Position numbers and translations under genes: made by a program
Shown here: positions 5,972 to 11,690 of the stretch, piece after piece
Layout: each line of letters begins with the position of its first letter
Numbering within the stretch: the first letter of the stretch is position 1
Origin: Acidobacteriota bacterium
GTDB taxonomy: Bacteria > Acidobacteriota > Terriglobia > Versatilivoradales > Versatilivoraceae
Length of the DNA stretch: 11,690 nucleotides
Assembly (NCBI GenBank): GCA_026706225.1
Contig: JAPOZE010000225.1
Location: forward strand, 1-11,690
Direction of reading: 5' to 3'
Notes under the pieces: model-generated
Seen by the model: the letters and a program-made list of their open reading frames with translations, nothing else
Told to the model about the DNA's origin: nothing
The model's database searches: none

Positions 5972-6972
5972 TGGCGAATCTCAAGTGCCGAGGCCTCCAT
6001 TGAGCCCGCTTTGGAATGGTCCACATCGCCGTTCAGGTTCAATTCCAGCTTGCGAACCCGGTAGAGAGTCTCTTCGCTCAGCCTTCGATTGGCTGCGATC
6101 AGGTCCGCCGCCAGACCAACCACAATGACCTGAAAGCCCACGATCATCAGGATGGCTGCCAGAATCAGCGACTGCACGTGGCCTCCGACAGATTCCAGAA
6201 AAAAGAAATAGAGGTAGCGCAGCCCCAACAGGAACCCCAAGAGGCAACCGGTCCCGCCCAGGAGAAGAAAGACCCGGAGCGGATTGTACATGGTGTAAAT
6301 GCGGAGGATCGTCGCCGCCGATTTCTTGAGGTAGTACCAGGTGGATCTGGCCAGTCGGGACTCCCTCAGCTTTGGATTGACCCGAATGGGCACACTGGTC
6401 ACTCGGAGGTGACCGGTGCCGGCCTGAATCACCGTTTCCAAGGTGTAGGAAAACCGGGTATGGACGATGGGCCTCAGGGCGGCTTCCCGATTGTAGGCGC
6501 GGAAGCCGCTGGTGGTGTCGTCTACCGGACACCGTGCCACCGTGCGAACCAGCCAGCTCCCCAGCCGCTGGAGCCACTTCTTGGCGGGCGAAAAATAGGC
6601 GATGGCTTCAATGTTCCGGGCACCCACCACCAGGTCGGCCCGATCCTTGAGGATCGGTTCAATGAGGGCGTCCACATCCGCGCCGGCATACTGATTGTCG
6701 CCGTCGGTATTGACGATGATGTCGGCCCCAAGCCTCAGGCAGGCATCCAGGCCGGTGCGAAAGGCCATGCCCAACCCCCGGTTCCGCCCCAACTGCAGCA
6801 GATGAGTCACGCCGAGTCGACGAGCCGCCTCGGCGGTGCCGTCGGTGGACCCGTCGTCCACAACCAGGGTTTCTATTGCATCCACTCCATCCAAGGCTCT
6901 GGGGAGCCGGCTCAGCACCTCCGGAAGGGTTTCCGCCTCGTTGAAACAGGGAATCTGAACGATCAGCTTCAT
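5968..6972 (-). CDS. GT2-family glycosyltransferase with two C-terminal membrane helices (DPM1/GtrB-like)
   Basis: First gene of the operon, 334 residues. The catalytic domain (about 1–225) has LIVQIPCFNEAETLPEVL (3–20), VVDDGSTDGT (37–46), LGRNRGLGMA (61–70), the metal-binding DGD of NTDGDNQY at 90–92, and TTSGFRAYNREA (153–164). Two membrane helices follow at about 232–258 and 267–294, the arrangement of polyprenyl-phosphate hexosyltransferases, and a short basic cytoplasmic tail follows. It probably loads a sugar onto undecaprenyl phosphate, or extends a lipid-linked glycan, at the inner membrane. I chose the ATG at 6972 because MKLIVQIPCFNE is the typical family N-terminus and AAGG lies just upstream. 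A frame open to 7200 adds 76 residues that are translated dispersed repeat and should not be annotated. It overlaps the GT4 gene as ATGA. Confidence 0.93.
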   Translation of the reverse strand: MKLIVQIPCFNEAETLPEVLSRLPRALDGVDAIETLVVDDGSTDGTAEAARRLGVTHLLQLGRNRGLGMAFRTGLDACLRLGADIIVNTDGDNQYAGADVDALIEPILKDRADLVVGARNIEAIAYFSPAKKWLQRLGSWLVRTVARCPVDDTTSGFRAYNREAALRPIVHTRFSYTLETVIQAGTGHLRVTSVPIRVNPKLRESRLARSTWYYLKKSAATILRIYTMYNPLRVFLLLGGTGCLLGFLLGLRYLYFFFLESVGGHVQSLILAAILMIVGFQVIVVGLAADLIAANRRLSEETLYRVRKLELNLNGDVDHSKAGSMEASALEIRQ

Positions 6973-6998
6973 CGCGCCTTGTCTGAAACAAAAAAAAA

Positions 6999-7043
6999 GA
7001 GTGATCCACGAAGACACGCGAAGGACCACGAAGGCACACCAAG
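6999..7043 (+). repeat. GAGTGATCCA/CACGAAG-type dispersed repeat, upstream copy
   Basis: This begins GAGTGATCCACGAAG, contains CCACGAAGG and ends CACCAAG. It matches, in inverted orientation, the repeat at 3188–3222 on the other side of the operon, and is longer by about ten bases in the middle. It lies in the leader between the predicted promoter and the GT2 start codon, and is preceded by a nine-base A-run at 6990–6998. Confidence 0.6.
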
Positions 7044-7082
7044 AAAGACACGAAAGGAAACGAGATATCCACCACGGGGAAC

Positions 7083-7110
7083 GGCGAACCACGAATGGAC
7101 ACGAATGAAC
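7083..7110 (+). repeat. Left arm of imperfect inverted repeat
   Basis: This 28-base arm starts GGCGAACCACGAATG and matches the reverse complement of 7265–7292 at 26 of 28 positions. The two arms enclose 154 bases holding the predicted operon promoter. The unit has the size and form of a small non-autonomous insertion, but I see no clear target-site duplication. Confidence 0.65.
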
Positions 7111-7171
7111 ACCAATTAGTGGACCGATGAGTTGTGGATCGGGGGGTGTGCGACGACCGATATCGAAGAGA

Positions 7172-7200
7172 TATTTACGAAGGCAACGAAGTCCTGTCAA
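7172..7200 (-). promoter_or_regulatory. Candidate sigma70 promoter of the glycan operon
   Basis: On the minus strand a perfect TTGACA (7200–7195) is followed after exactly 17 bases by TAAATA (7177–7172), in an AT-richer patch of otherwise GC-rich DNA. Transcription would begin near 7165, leaving a leader of about 190 bases before the GT2 ATG that carries one inverted-repeat arm and the CACGAAG repeat. The -10 box matches the consensus at only three positions, so this is a good candidate but not certain. Confidence 0.45.
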
Positions 7201-7264
7201 GGTTACAAAGTTGCAAAAGCATTGTATTGCCGCTTGTCGTTTGAGCGGGTTCGCCTGTCTTCGT

Positions 7265-7292
7265 GTTTATTCGTGTTCATTCGTGGTTCGCC
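7265..7292 (-). repeat. Right arm of imperfect inverted repeat
   Basis: Read on the minus strand this arm starts GGCGAACCACGAATG and pairs with 7083–7110 with two mismatches. It lies 60 bases past the stop of the DUF3108 gene. The arm itself contains a CGAATGAACACGAAT-like internal tandem, as in the left arm. Confidence 0.65.
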
Positions 7293-7352
7293 TTTATTGA
7301 CGATCGCTTGTTTTTCCTCGTATGGTCCGCAAGGCAGGGCCGGTGCCCCGGC

Positions 7353-8189
7353 TTATCTCGCGGAGATCAATTCCACCAGCAGGGAGCCGAAGGGAAGCGA
7401 GACCGAAGCCAGGACCGGAATTCGTCGAGGGTCGCTGGTGAACCAGAAGGTCATCTTCTTGTCCCGCATCAGGCTTCCGCCACGACGGAGAACGGCTTCC
7501 ACCCTGTGGGCCGTGAAACTTCCCAGCGCGGTCGAAATCAACTCACTCCCGGCGACACTGACATCGGCTTGGTAGGTTTCTCCACCTTCCACGATCGGGA
7601 ACAGGACCCGCAATCCGGGCTTCAGGCCCAAAGTGCGCAGCAGGTAGATGGCCGAGACCGGATCCTGGGCGCCCAATTGGATGGTGAGCCTGTTGACCTG
7701 CCGGCTGGAGTCGACATACCTGGCCGCATTGCGGGCGGGGTTGAAGACAATCCTATCCCGCACGGTCCTGCCGTTCTCCTTGAAGGATCGTCGGTATTCC
7801 CGGCTGATTCCCTGGCGGGGATCGAACAGGGAAGAACACTGAAACTGCAATCGATAGACAGAGGCCATGGCAGGGGTGCTGCTGGCATCCAGCGCCAGCC
7901 GATAGGCCCCCGAGCCCTTGGAGCCCCCGGAGGTCACCCGCAACTCAGCCGTCCCGGCCTCCAAGACCTCCGCCCAGGATACGCGATAAGCCAGACGTTC
8001 TCCCACCTCAAAGGGCAAGGGGGCGGAACGACCATCCACTCCGGACGGGAGAGCCGTACTTGACCGGCCTGTGTCCTGGGGTCCTGCCTCGGCGGGATCG
8101 GCGGGGGGCGTTCCTTCCTGAGCCCAAATGCTCCCGCCGGCGATTCCAGCCGCCAGTACCGGTATCCCCCACCAGTGTCTGCCGCTCAT
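7353..8189 (-). CDS. Exported DUF3108 domain-containing protein
   Basis: A 278-residue protein with a signal peptide (MSGRHWW then GIPVLAAGIAGGSIWA, cleavage probable near WAQEG), a Pro/Ala/Gly-rich linker to about residue 57, and a DUF3108 domain filling the rest. Domain hallmarks are LPFEVGERLAYRVSWAEVLEAGTAEL near its start, an FKENGRTVRDRIVFNPARNAARY segment in the middle, and DPRRIPVLASVSLPFGSLLVEL at the C-terminus. DUF3108 proteins are predicted periplasmic or outer-surface beta-rich proteins with no established biochemical role. I chose the ATG at 8189 because GGGTGA lies five bases upstream; an in-frame GTG at 8198 would add three residues. It is the last gene before the gene-free stretch and follows the SDR gene by 137 bases. 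The domain call is good and the function is unknown. Confidence 0.85.
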   Translation of the reverse strand: MSGRHWWGIPVLAAGIAGGSIWAQEGTPPADPAEAGPQDTGRSSTALPSGVDGRSAPLPFEVGERLAYRVSWAEVLEAGTAELRVTSGGSKGSGAYRLALDASSTPAMASVYRLQFQCSSLFDPRQGISREYRRSFKENGRTVRDRIVFNPARNAARYVDSSRQVNRLTIQLGAQDPVSAIYLLRTLGLKPGLRVLFPIVEGGETYQADVSVAGSELISTALGSFTAHRVEAVLRRGGSLMRDKKMTFWFTSDPRRIPVLASVSLPFGSLLVELISAR

Positions 8190-8305
8190 GCCATTCACCC
8201 GCTTGTCCGGATCACTCGTCCCGAGTCATCCGGCAACGCCGAACCTGCATCCCTCTATCCCGACTCCCTCCCGACGGCAGTTGCACCCGGGGCCGGGCGT
8301 CCTCC

Positions 8306-8320
8306 GTCCGAGGGGCGGAC
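8306..8320. repeat. Small inverted repeat between the SDR and DUF3108 genes
   Basis: GTCCG–AGGGG–CGGAC is a 5-bp stem with a 5-base loop, beginning six bases after the SDR stop codon. It is followed on the minus strand by a G/C-rich stretch without a T-run. It may be chance in GC-rich DNA. Confidence 0.25.
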
Positions 8321-8326
8321 CTACCC

Positions 8327-9067
8327 TCACAAGATATGGCGGCCTCCATCGACCCGGATGCATTCTCCCGTGATGAAATCGCTCTCGACCAGGCCGGTCA
8401 CCGCCAGGGCGATCTGCTCCCCGCCCCCCCAGCGGCCCAGCGGCGTCACCCGGCGCACCTCGTCCACGGCCTCCGGAGCGAGATCGGGCGGCGGCACCAT
8501 GGGACCCGGAGCGACGGCATTGACCAGGATGTTGTAGGGAGCCAGTTCCAGGGCCAGCGCCTCGGTGAGACCCACCACGCCCACCTTGGAGACGTAGTAG
8601 GGGAGGTATCCCCTGTATCGGGGACGGCCGCTGGCAGCCGTCCAATCGGCGCAATTGATGATCCTTCCGCCCCCTCTGGCTTTCATGCCCGATGTGACTG
8701 CCCGGGCGCACAGGAAGGCGCTGCGCAGGTTGACGTTCATGTTGAGGTCCCAGTCGCTGCCGGTGGTCTCCTCGAACGGCTTGGAGGCGTAGACCGATGC
8801 CAGGTTGACCAGGATGTCAACGCCGCCCCAGACCGCCGCTATTCGCTTCACTGCATCGTTGATTTCTTCTTCACGACTCAAGTCGGCCTGAACCGCCATG
8901 GCCTGCCGGCCCGCGGCCCGAAGCTCTTGCGCCGCCTGATCGGCCGATTCCCGGGACCGGTTATACCCCAGGGCGACCCTGGCCCCTCTTTGCCCCAGAG
9001 CGACGCCCACAAGTCGACCGATTCTCCGGGTGCCGGTGATGAACGCGACCTTGCCTTCAATTTCCAT
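8327..9067 (-). CDS. Short-chain dehydrogenase/reductase, pteridine-reductase-like
   Basis: A 246-residue classical-length SDR that reduces or oxidises a substrate with NAD(P)H. The cofactor loop is ITGTRRIGR (10–18), one residue shorter than TGxxxGIG; its RRIGR ending recalls pteridine reductases, and the basic residues together with GYNRSRE (34–40) favour NADPH. The NNAG equivalent reads VNLAS (87–91), and the catalytic Asn is N113. The active-site pair YxxxK is Y157 and K161 in PYYVSK. No serine sits at the usual position 13 before the Tyr; D141 in CADWTAASG lies 16 before it, similar to the Asp that replaces Ser in pteridine reductases. VNAVAPGP (182–189) and the RVDGGRHI C-terminus are standard. 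GAGGA lies six bases before the ATG. The gene starts 50 bases after recR. The SDR fold is certain, but the pteridine link is an inference; a FabG-like role is the alternative. Confidence 0.92.
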   Translation of the reverse strand: MEIEGKVAFITGTRRIGRLVGVALGQRGARVALGYNRSRESADQAAQELRAAGRQAMAVQADLSREEEINDAVKRIAAVWGGVDILVNLASVYASKPFEETTGSDWDLNMNVNLRSAFLCARAVTSGMKARGGGRIINCADWTAASGRPRYRGYLPYYVSKVGVVGLTEALALELAPYNILVNAVAPGPMVPPPDLAPEAVDEVRRVTPLGRWGGGEQIALAVTGLVESDFITGECIRVDGGRHIL

Positions 9068-9117
9068 GGGAATCCTCGTCCCGGTGGAGATCCGCCGTCA
9101 CCGGAGGCACCCTCATC

Positions 9118-9717
9118 TCACAGTTCCCGCCTGCCCTCAAGGGCTCTCGCCATGGTTATTTCGTCGGCGTAGTCCAGGTCCCCGCCCACCGGCACTCCCA
9201 TGGCGATCCGAGTCACCCGAATCTGCAGCGGCTTGATCAGCTTGGAAAGGTAGAGAGCCGTAGCCTCGCCCTCCACGCTGGGGTTGGTAGCCACGATCAC
9301 TTCCTCAACCCGCCCGTCCTTCAGGCGTTCCAGCAGCGCCTTGATCTTGAGCTGGTCGGGGCCGATGCCGTTGAGGGGAGACAGCACCCCCAGCAGCACA
9401 TGGTAGAGCCCCCGGTACTCGCGGGTCTTCTCGACGGCAATGACGTTGTGGGGCTCCTCCAACACGCAAATCAGGGCGCGGTCGCGGAGAGGATCGGCGC
9501 AGTAGAAGCAGGGATCGACATCAGTGATGTTGTAGCAGACCGAACAGTAGCGGATGGAATCGGTGACGTTGAGAATGGACTCGGCCAACCCGCGGGCCTC
9601 GCCGGAGGAGGCGCGCACGATGTGAAAGGCAAGGCGCTGGGCCGACTTGGAACCGATGCCCGGCAGCTTCCTGAGCTCGGCAATCAATTCCTCGACGGGG
9701 CGGGCGTAGTCACGCAT
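9118..9717 (-). CDS. recR: Recombination mediator RecR
   Basis: RecR acts with RecO (and RecF) to load RecA onto SSB-coated gapped DNA during recombinational repair. The 199-residue protein has the standard length and order. The helix-hairpin-helix LPGIGSKSAQRLAFHI spans 18–33. The zinc finger has C58, C61, C70 and C73 (CSVC, then CFYC). The Toprim domain runs from about 80 to 175, with ICVLEEP at 83–89 and the conserved SPLNGIGP (113–120) and ATNPSVEGEATA (143–154). The C-terminus carries GVPVGGDLDYADEITMARAL, which is typical. The ATG at 9717 gives a normal N-terminus although no clear ribosome site precedes it, suggesting coupling to ybaB 75 bases upstream. Its place after dnaX and ybaB is the classical arrangement. 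Confidence 0.97.
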   Translation of the reverse strand: MRDYARPVEELIAELRKLPGIGSKSAQRLAFHIVRASSGEARGLAESILNVTDSIRYCSVCYNITDVDPCFYCADPLRDRALICVLEEPHNVIAVEKTREYRGLYHVLLGVLSPLNGIGPDQLKIKALLERLKDGRVEEVIVATNPSVEGEATALYLSKLIKPLQIRVTRIAMGVPVGGDLDYADEITMARALEGRREL

Positions 9718-9792
9718 TTTGACCGGACGGCAACCGGGAGACCGGTCACCGGAGGGATCCGGAGCGGAAAGGACCGGGAAGATCCACCTGGG

Positions 9793-10095
9793 CTACATCA
9801 GTCCCGGTATCCGCATTCCTCCGGTGAGGCCTCCAATCTGGCCTGCCATGGCTTCATCCACTTTGCGCGCCGCCTCGTTGAAGGCGGCAACCACCAGGTC
9901 CTGCAACATCTCCAGGTCTCCGGAACCCGCGGCGTCGGGCTCTATCTTCACTTCAGACACCTGCTTGAGTCCATTCATCCTGACCAGCACCATTCCTCCG
10001 CCGGCCGTGCCCTCGACCGACAACTCCGCCATCTGCTTCTGCAACTGCTCCTGCATCTGCTGCGCCTGTTTCATGATCTGCTGAATGTTCTTCAT
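9793..10095 (-). CDS. ybaB: YbaB/EbfC family nucleoid-associated DNA-binding protein
   Basis: A small dimeric protein that binds DNA and affects nucleoid structure; in some species it is also linked to recovery from DNA damage. The 100-residue protein begins MKNIQQIMKQAQQMQEQLQK, the typical amphipathic N-terminal helix, followed by the central sheet with GTAGGGMVLVRMNG, the SEVKIEPD strand and LQDLVVAAFNEAARKVDEAM. The Gly/Met-rich tail GQIGGLTGGMRIPGLM is also typical. I chose the ATG at 10095 because GGAGG lies five bases before it; an ATG at 10107 adds only MEAL and has no ribosome site. It starts 30 bases after dnaX and leads into recR, almost certainly one transcript. Confidence 0.94.
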   Translation of the reverse strand: MKNIQQIMKQAQQMQEQLQKQMAELSVEGTAGGGMVLVRMNGLKQVSEVKIEPDAAGSGDLEMLQDLVVAAFNEAARKVDEAMAGQIGGLTGGMRIPGLM

Positions 10096-10125
10096 CAGGG
10101 CCTCCATGCCAACGCCGGACCAATT

Positions 10126-11690
10126 CTACTTCAATTTTCGAACCGCCGGTTTCTCCTGAACCTGAAACACTTCCAGAAAGCTCTGCACTCGCTTGTCCTC
10201 GAGAATCCGCTTCGACTCCTGTCTTTCAACGTCATCCTCCGGAGAGGGTATGGCCTCAATCGGCGGTGGAACTTCCGACGGGTGTGGCGCTTCCGCCCGG
10301 GATGGCGCTACCGGGGAGGGTCGATCCTCTTCCACCAGCAGATTCACTTTCAATCGGCGCCCTTCGAGCTTGGCGATCGCCCCGGCAATCACCTCCAGGT
10401 TCTCAGGGGCCTGCAGCAACTCCCATGAACCCCGCCGACTGGCCGCAAACCGGACTCTGAGCGAGTCTCCCTCGACGGTCGCGTCCGAAGCGTGCCCGAG
10501 CATCGACGCCGCCATTGGCGATTCGTCGGACACGGCCTCCAGGATTCGTTCCAGGCTGGTGGCCGCCACGGCCGGAGAAGGCGGGCCGGAATCCTGGAAA
10601 ATGGGCGGGGGAGGCGACGGGGAGGACTGTGGAGAGCCGGCCGTGGCCGGCGGTTCGGGATTTTCGGGAATGGCGCCTCCGGAGAAAGCCGCCAGCAATT
10701 CCTCCAGGGCTGCCAGGCGCTTGGCCTGAACCATGCGGACCAGACCCAATTCCAGGTGCAGCCTGGGGTGAGTCGAACCACGCAACTCTCCATCGGTCGC
10801 CACCAGAATCTGGAAAAACCGGGTGAGGTCCTCCTCCGAGAGTTGGGCGCTGACGGTCTGCAAACGTGCCAGGTCCTCCGCCGGGACAGCGACCAGTTGA
10901 GAGTCCGTGCCGGCGATCTTGACCATCAGCAGGTTGCGAAAATGGCCCATCAACTCGCGAACCAACTGCTGGGCGTTCCTGCCGCTGGTCAGGACCTGAT
11001 CCACCAGCGCCAGGACCTGCCTGGAGTCGCGGGCAATGACGGCATCGGCAACATCCTCCAGCAACTGCTGGGGAACAACGCCCAACAAGTCCCGCACCTG
11101 CTCTTCCTTCACCTCCTGGCCGCAAAGGGAAATCGCCTGGTCCAGCAGAGACTCCCCGTCGCGAAGGCTTCCCTCGGAAGCCCGCGCAATGGCGCTCAGG
11201 GCCCGCTCTCCGATCCGGACCTGCTCTTCACTGGCGATCAACTCCAAACGCTCGAAAATCTCCCGGGTGCTGATGGCGCGGAAGTTGAAGTGCTGGCAAC
11301 GGGAGAGGATGGTTCCGGGCACCTTGTGCAGCTCGGTCGTAGCCAGGATGAAGACCACGTGCGCAGGAGGTTCTTCCATAGTCTTGAGAAGCGCGTTGAA
11401 CGCCTCGGTGGTGAGCATATGAACTTCATCGATGATGAAAACCTTGTAACGATCCCGTGCCGCCCGGTATCTAACGCTTTCCCGCAGTTCACGAATCTCG
11501 TCAATGCCGCGATTGGAGGCCGCATCGATCTCGAGAACATCGATGGATTGGCCCGAAGTCACTTCTCGACAGGAAGCGCAGTCGTTACAGGGATTGACGG
11601 TGGGGCCCTGCCGGCAGTTCAACGCCTTGGCCAGGATCCGGGCCGTTGTGGTCTTCCCCACTCCCCGAGCCCCGGCAAACAGATAGGCAT
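10126..11690 (-). CDS. dnaX: DNA polymerase III subunit gamma/tau (partial, N-terminal end outside window)
   Basis: The clamp-loader ATPase that places the beta clamp on primed DNA. The frame is open to the right edge, so roughly the first 35–40 residues are missing; 520 are visible. Seen in order: Walker A GARGVGKT just inside the edge, the zinc-binding Cys set in NCRQG and NPCNDCASC, DAASNRGIDEIR, Walker B VFIIDEVHM, TMEEPPAHVVFILATTE with sensor 1, and LSRCQHF with the SRC arginine-finger motif. SEGSLRDGESLLDQ follows, then the collar domain (LARLQTVSAQLSEEDLTRFFQIL). A proline-rich linker at about 10580–10660 leads to a C-terminal module ending DKRVQSFLEVFQV. It is shorter than E. coli tau. 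I found no obvious A-rich slippery site for a gamma form. It heads the dnaX–ybaB–recR cluster. Confidence 0.96.
   Translation of the reverse strand, partial: AYLFAGARGVGKTTTARILAKALNCRQGPTVNPCNDCASCREVTSGQSIDVLEIDAASNRGIDEIRELRESVRYRAARDRYKVFIIDEVHMLTTEAFNALLKTMEEPPAHVVFILATTELHKVPGTILSRCQHFNFRAISTREIFERLELIASEEQVRIGERALSAIARASEGSLRDGESLLDQAISLCGQEVKEEQVRDLLGVVPQQLLEDVADAVIARDSRQVLALVDQVLTSGRNAQQLVRELMGHFRNLLMVKIAGTDSQLVAVPAEDLARLQTVSAQLSEEDLTRFFQILVATDGELRGSTHPRLHLELGLVRMVQAKRLAALEELLAAFSGGAIPENPEPPATAGSPQSSPSPPPPIFQDSGPPSPAVAATSLERILEAVSDESPMAASMLGHASDATVEGDSLRVRFAASRRGSWELLQAPENLEVIAGAIAKLEGRRLKVNLLVEEDRPSPVAPSRAEAPHPSEVPPPIEAIPSPEDDVERQESKRILEDKRVQSFLEVFQVQEKPAVRKLK

Larger units (their letters stand above)
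6973..7352. other. Gene-free stretch between the DUF3108 gene and the glycan operon
   Basis: No credible gene is present in these 380 bases; open frames here translate the repeats. From right to left the stretch holds a GCCGG/CCGGC mini-hairpin just after the DUF3108 stop (about 7338–7351, without a T-run), the right inverted-repeat arm, the candidate promoter, the left arm, and the CACGAAG repeat. It is visibly more AT-rich than the genes around it. Confidence 0.6.

Noticed and set aside
6016..7119. Long plus-strand open frame of 367 codons
   Set aside because: It lies antisense to the GT2 gene and has no domain; such long shadows are expected in GC-rich DNA.
6973..7200. 76-residue N-terminal extension of the GT2 protein
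   Set aside because: The extension translates the CACGAAG repeat and an inverted-repeat arm, while MKLIVQIPCFNE at 6972 is the normal family start.
7338..7351. Intrinsic terminator after the DUF3108 gene
   Set aside because: The stem is only five pairs and no T-run follows on the minus strand.
8060..9172. Long plus-strand open frame of 370 codons
   Set aside because: It lies antisense to the SDR and part of the DUF3108 gene, which both show clear conserved motifs.

Overview
This is a GC-rich bacterial window in which every gene I can support is on the minus strand, so genes are read from high to low coordinates. Two conserved housekeeping blocks (dnaX–ybaB–recR and ruvX–mltG) show it is a bacterial chromosome, not a plasmid or phage. 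No rRNA or strongly lineage-specific gene is present. The GC content, the M16 peptidase and DUF3108 genes, and several dispersed intergenic repeat types remind me of Acidobacteriota and similar soil or marine phyla. That assignment is a low-confidence impression.

Layout from right to left. (1) 11690–9118: dnaX (5' end outside the window), ybaB and recR, the common replication/recombination cluster. (2) 9067–7353: an SDR oxidoreductase that looks like the pteridine-reductase type, then an exported DUF3108 protein. (3) 7352–6973: 380 bases without a gene, holding an imperfect inverted repeat, a good sigma70-like promoter between its arms, and a CACGAAG-type dispersed repeat. (4) 6972–3217: a tight four-gene glycan operon, GT2–GT4–methyltransferase–methyltransferase, in which each gene overlaps the next by ATGA. 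(5) 3216–2911: about 300 gene-free bases rich in hairpins and dispersed repeats, ending in a TATAAT promoter. (6) 2910–1: ruvX, mltG and the N-terminal part of an exported M16 zinc peptidase, which runs off the left edge.

How the genes work together. DnaX, YbaB and RecR serve the replication clamp loader, nucleoid binding and recombinational repair. RuvX acts on rRNA processing or Holliday junctions, and MltG terminates peptidoglycan strands. The four-gene operon probably builds or decorates a lipid-linked surface glycan: the GT2 enzyme has a two-helix membrane anchor, the GT4 enzyme adds sugars, and two Class I methyltransferases may modify the product or its precursors. Its actual product cannot be told from the sequence.

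I did not find a clear previously undescribed system. The most unusual material is the repeat landscape. The glycan operon is bracketed by inverted copies of a GAGTGATCCA-type repeat, one of which supplies the stop codon of the last gene. A 210-bp inverted-repeat unit carries the operon's likely promoter. The 3' end of ruvX is duplicated just downstream, with changes that mostly preserve the encoded residues.
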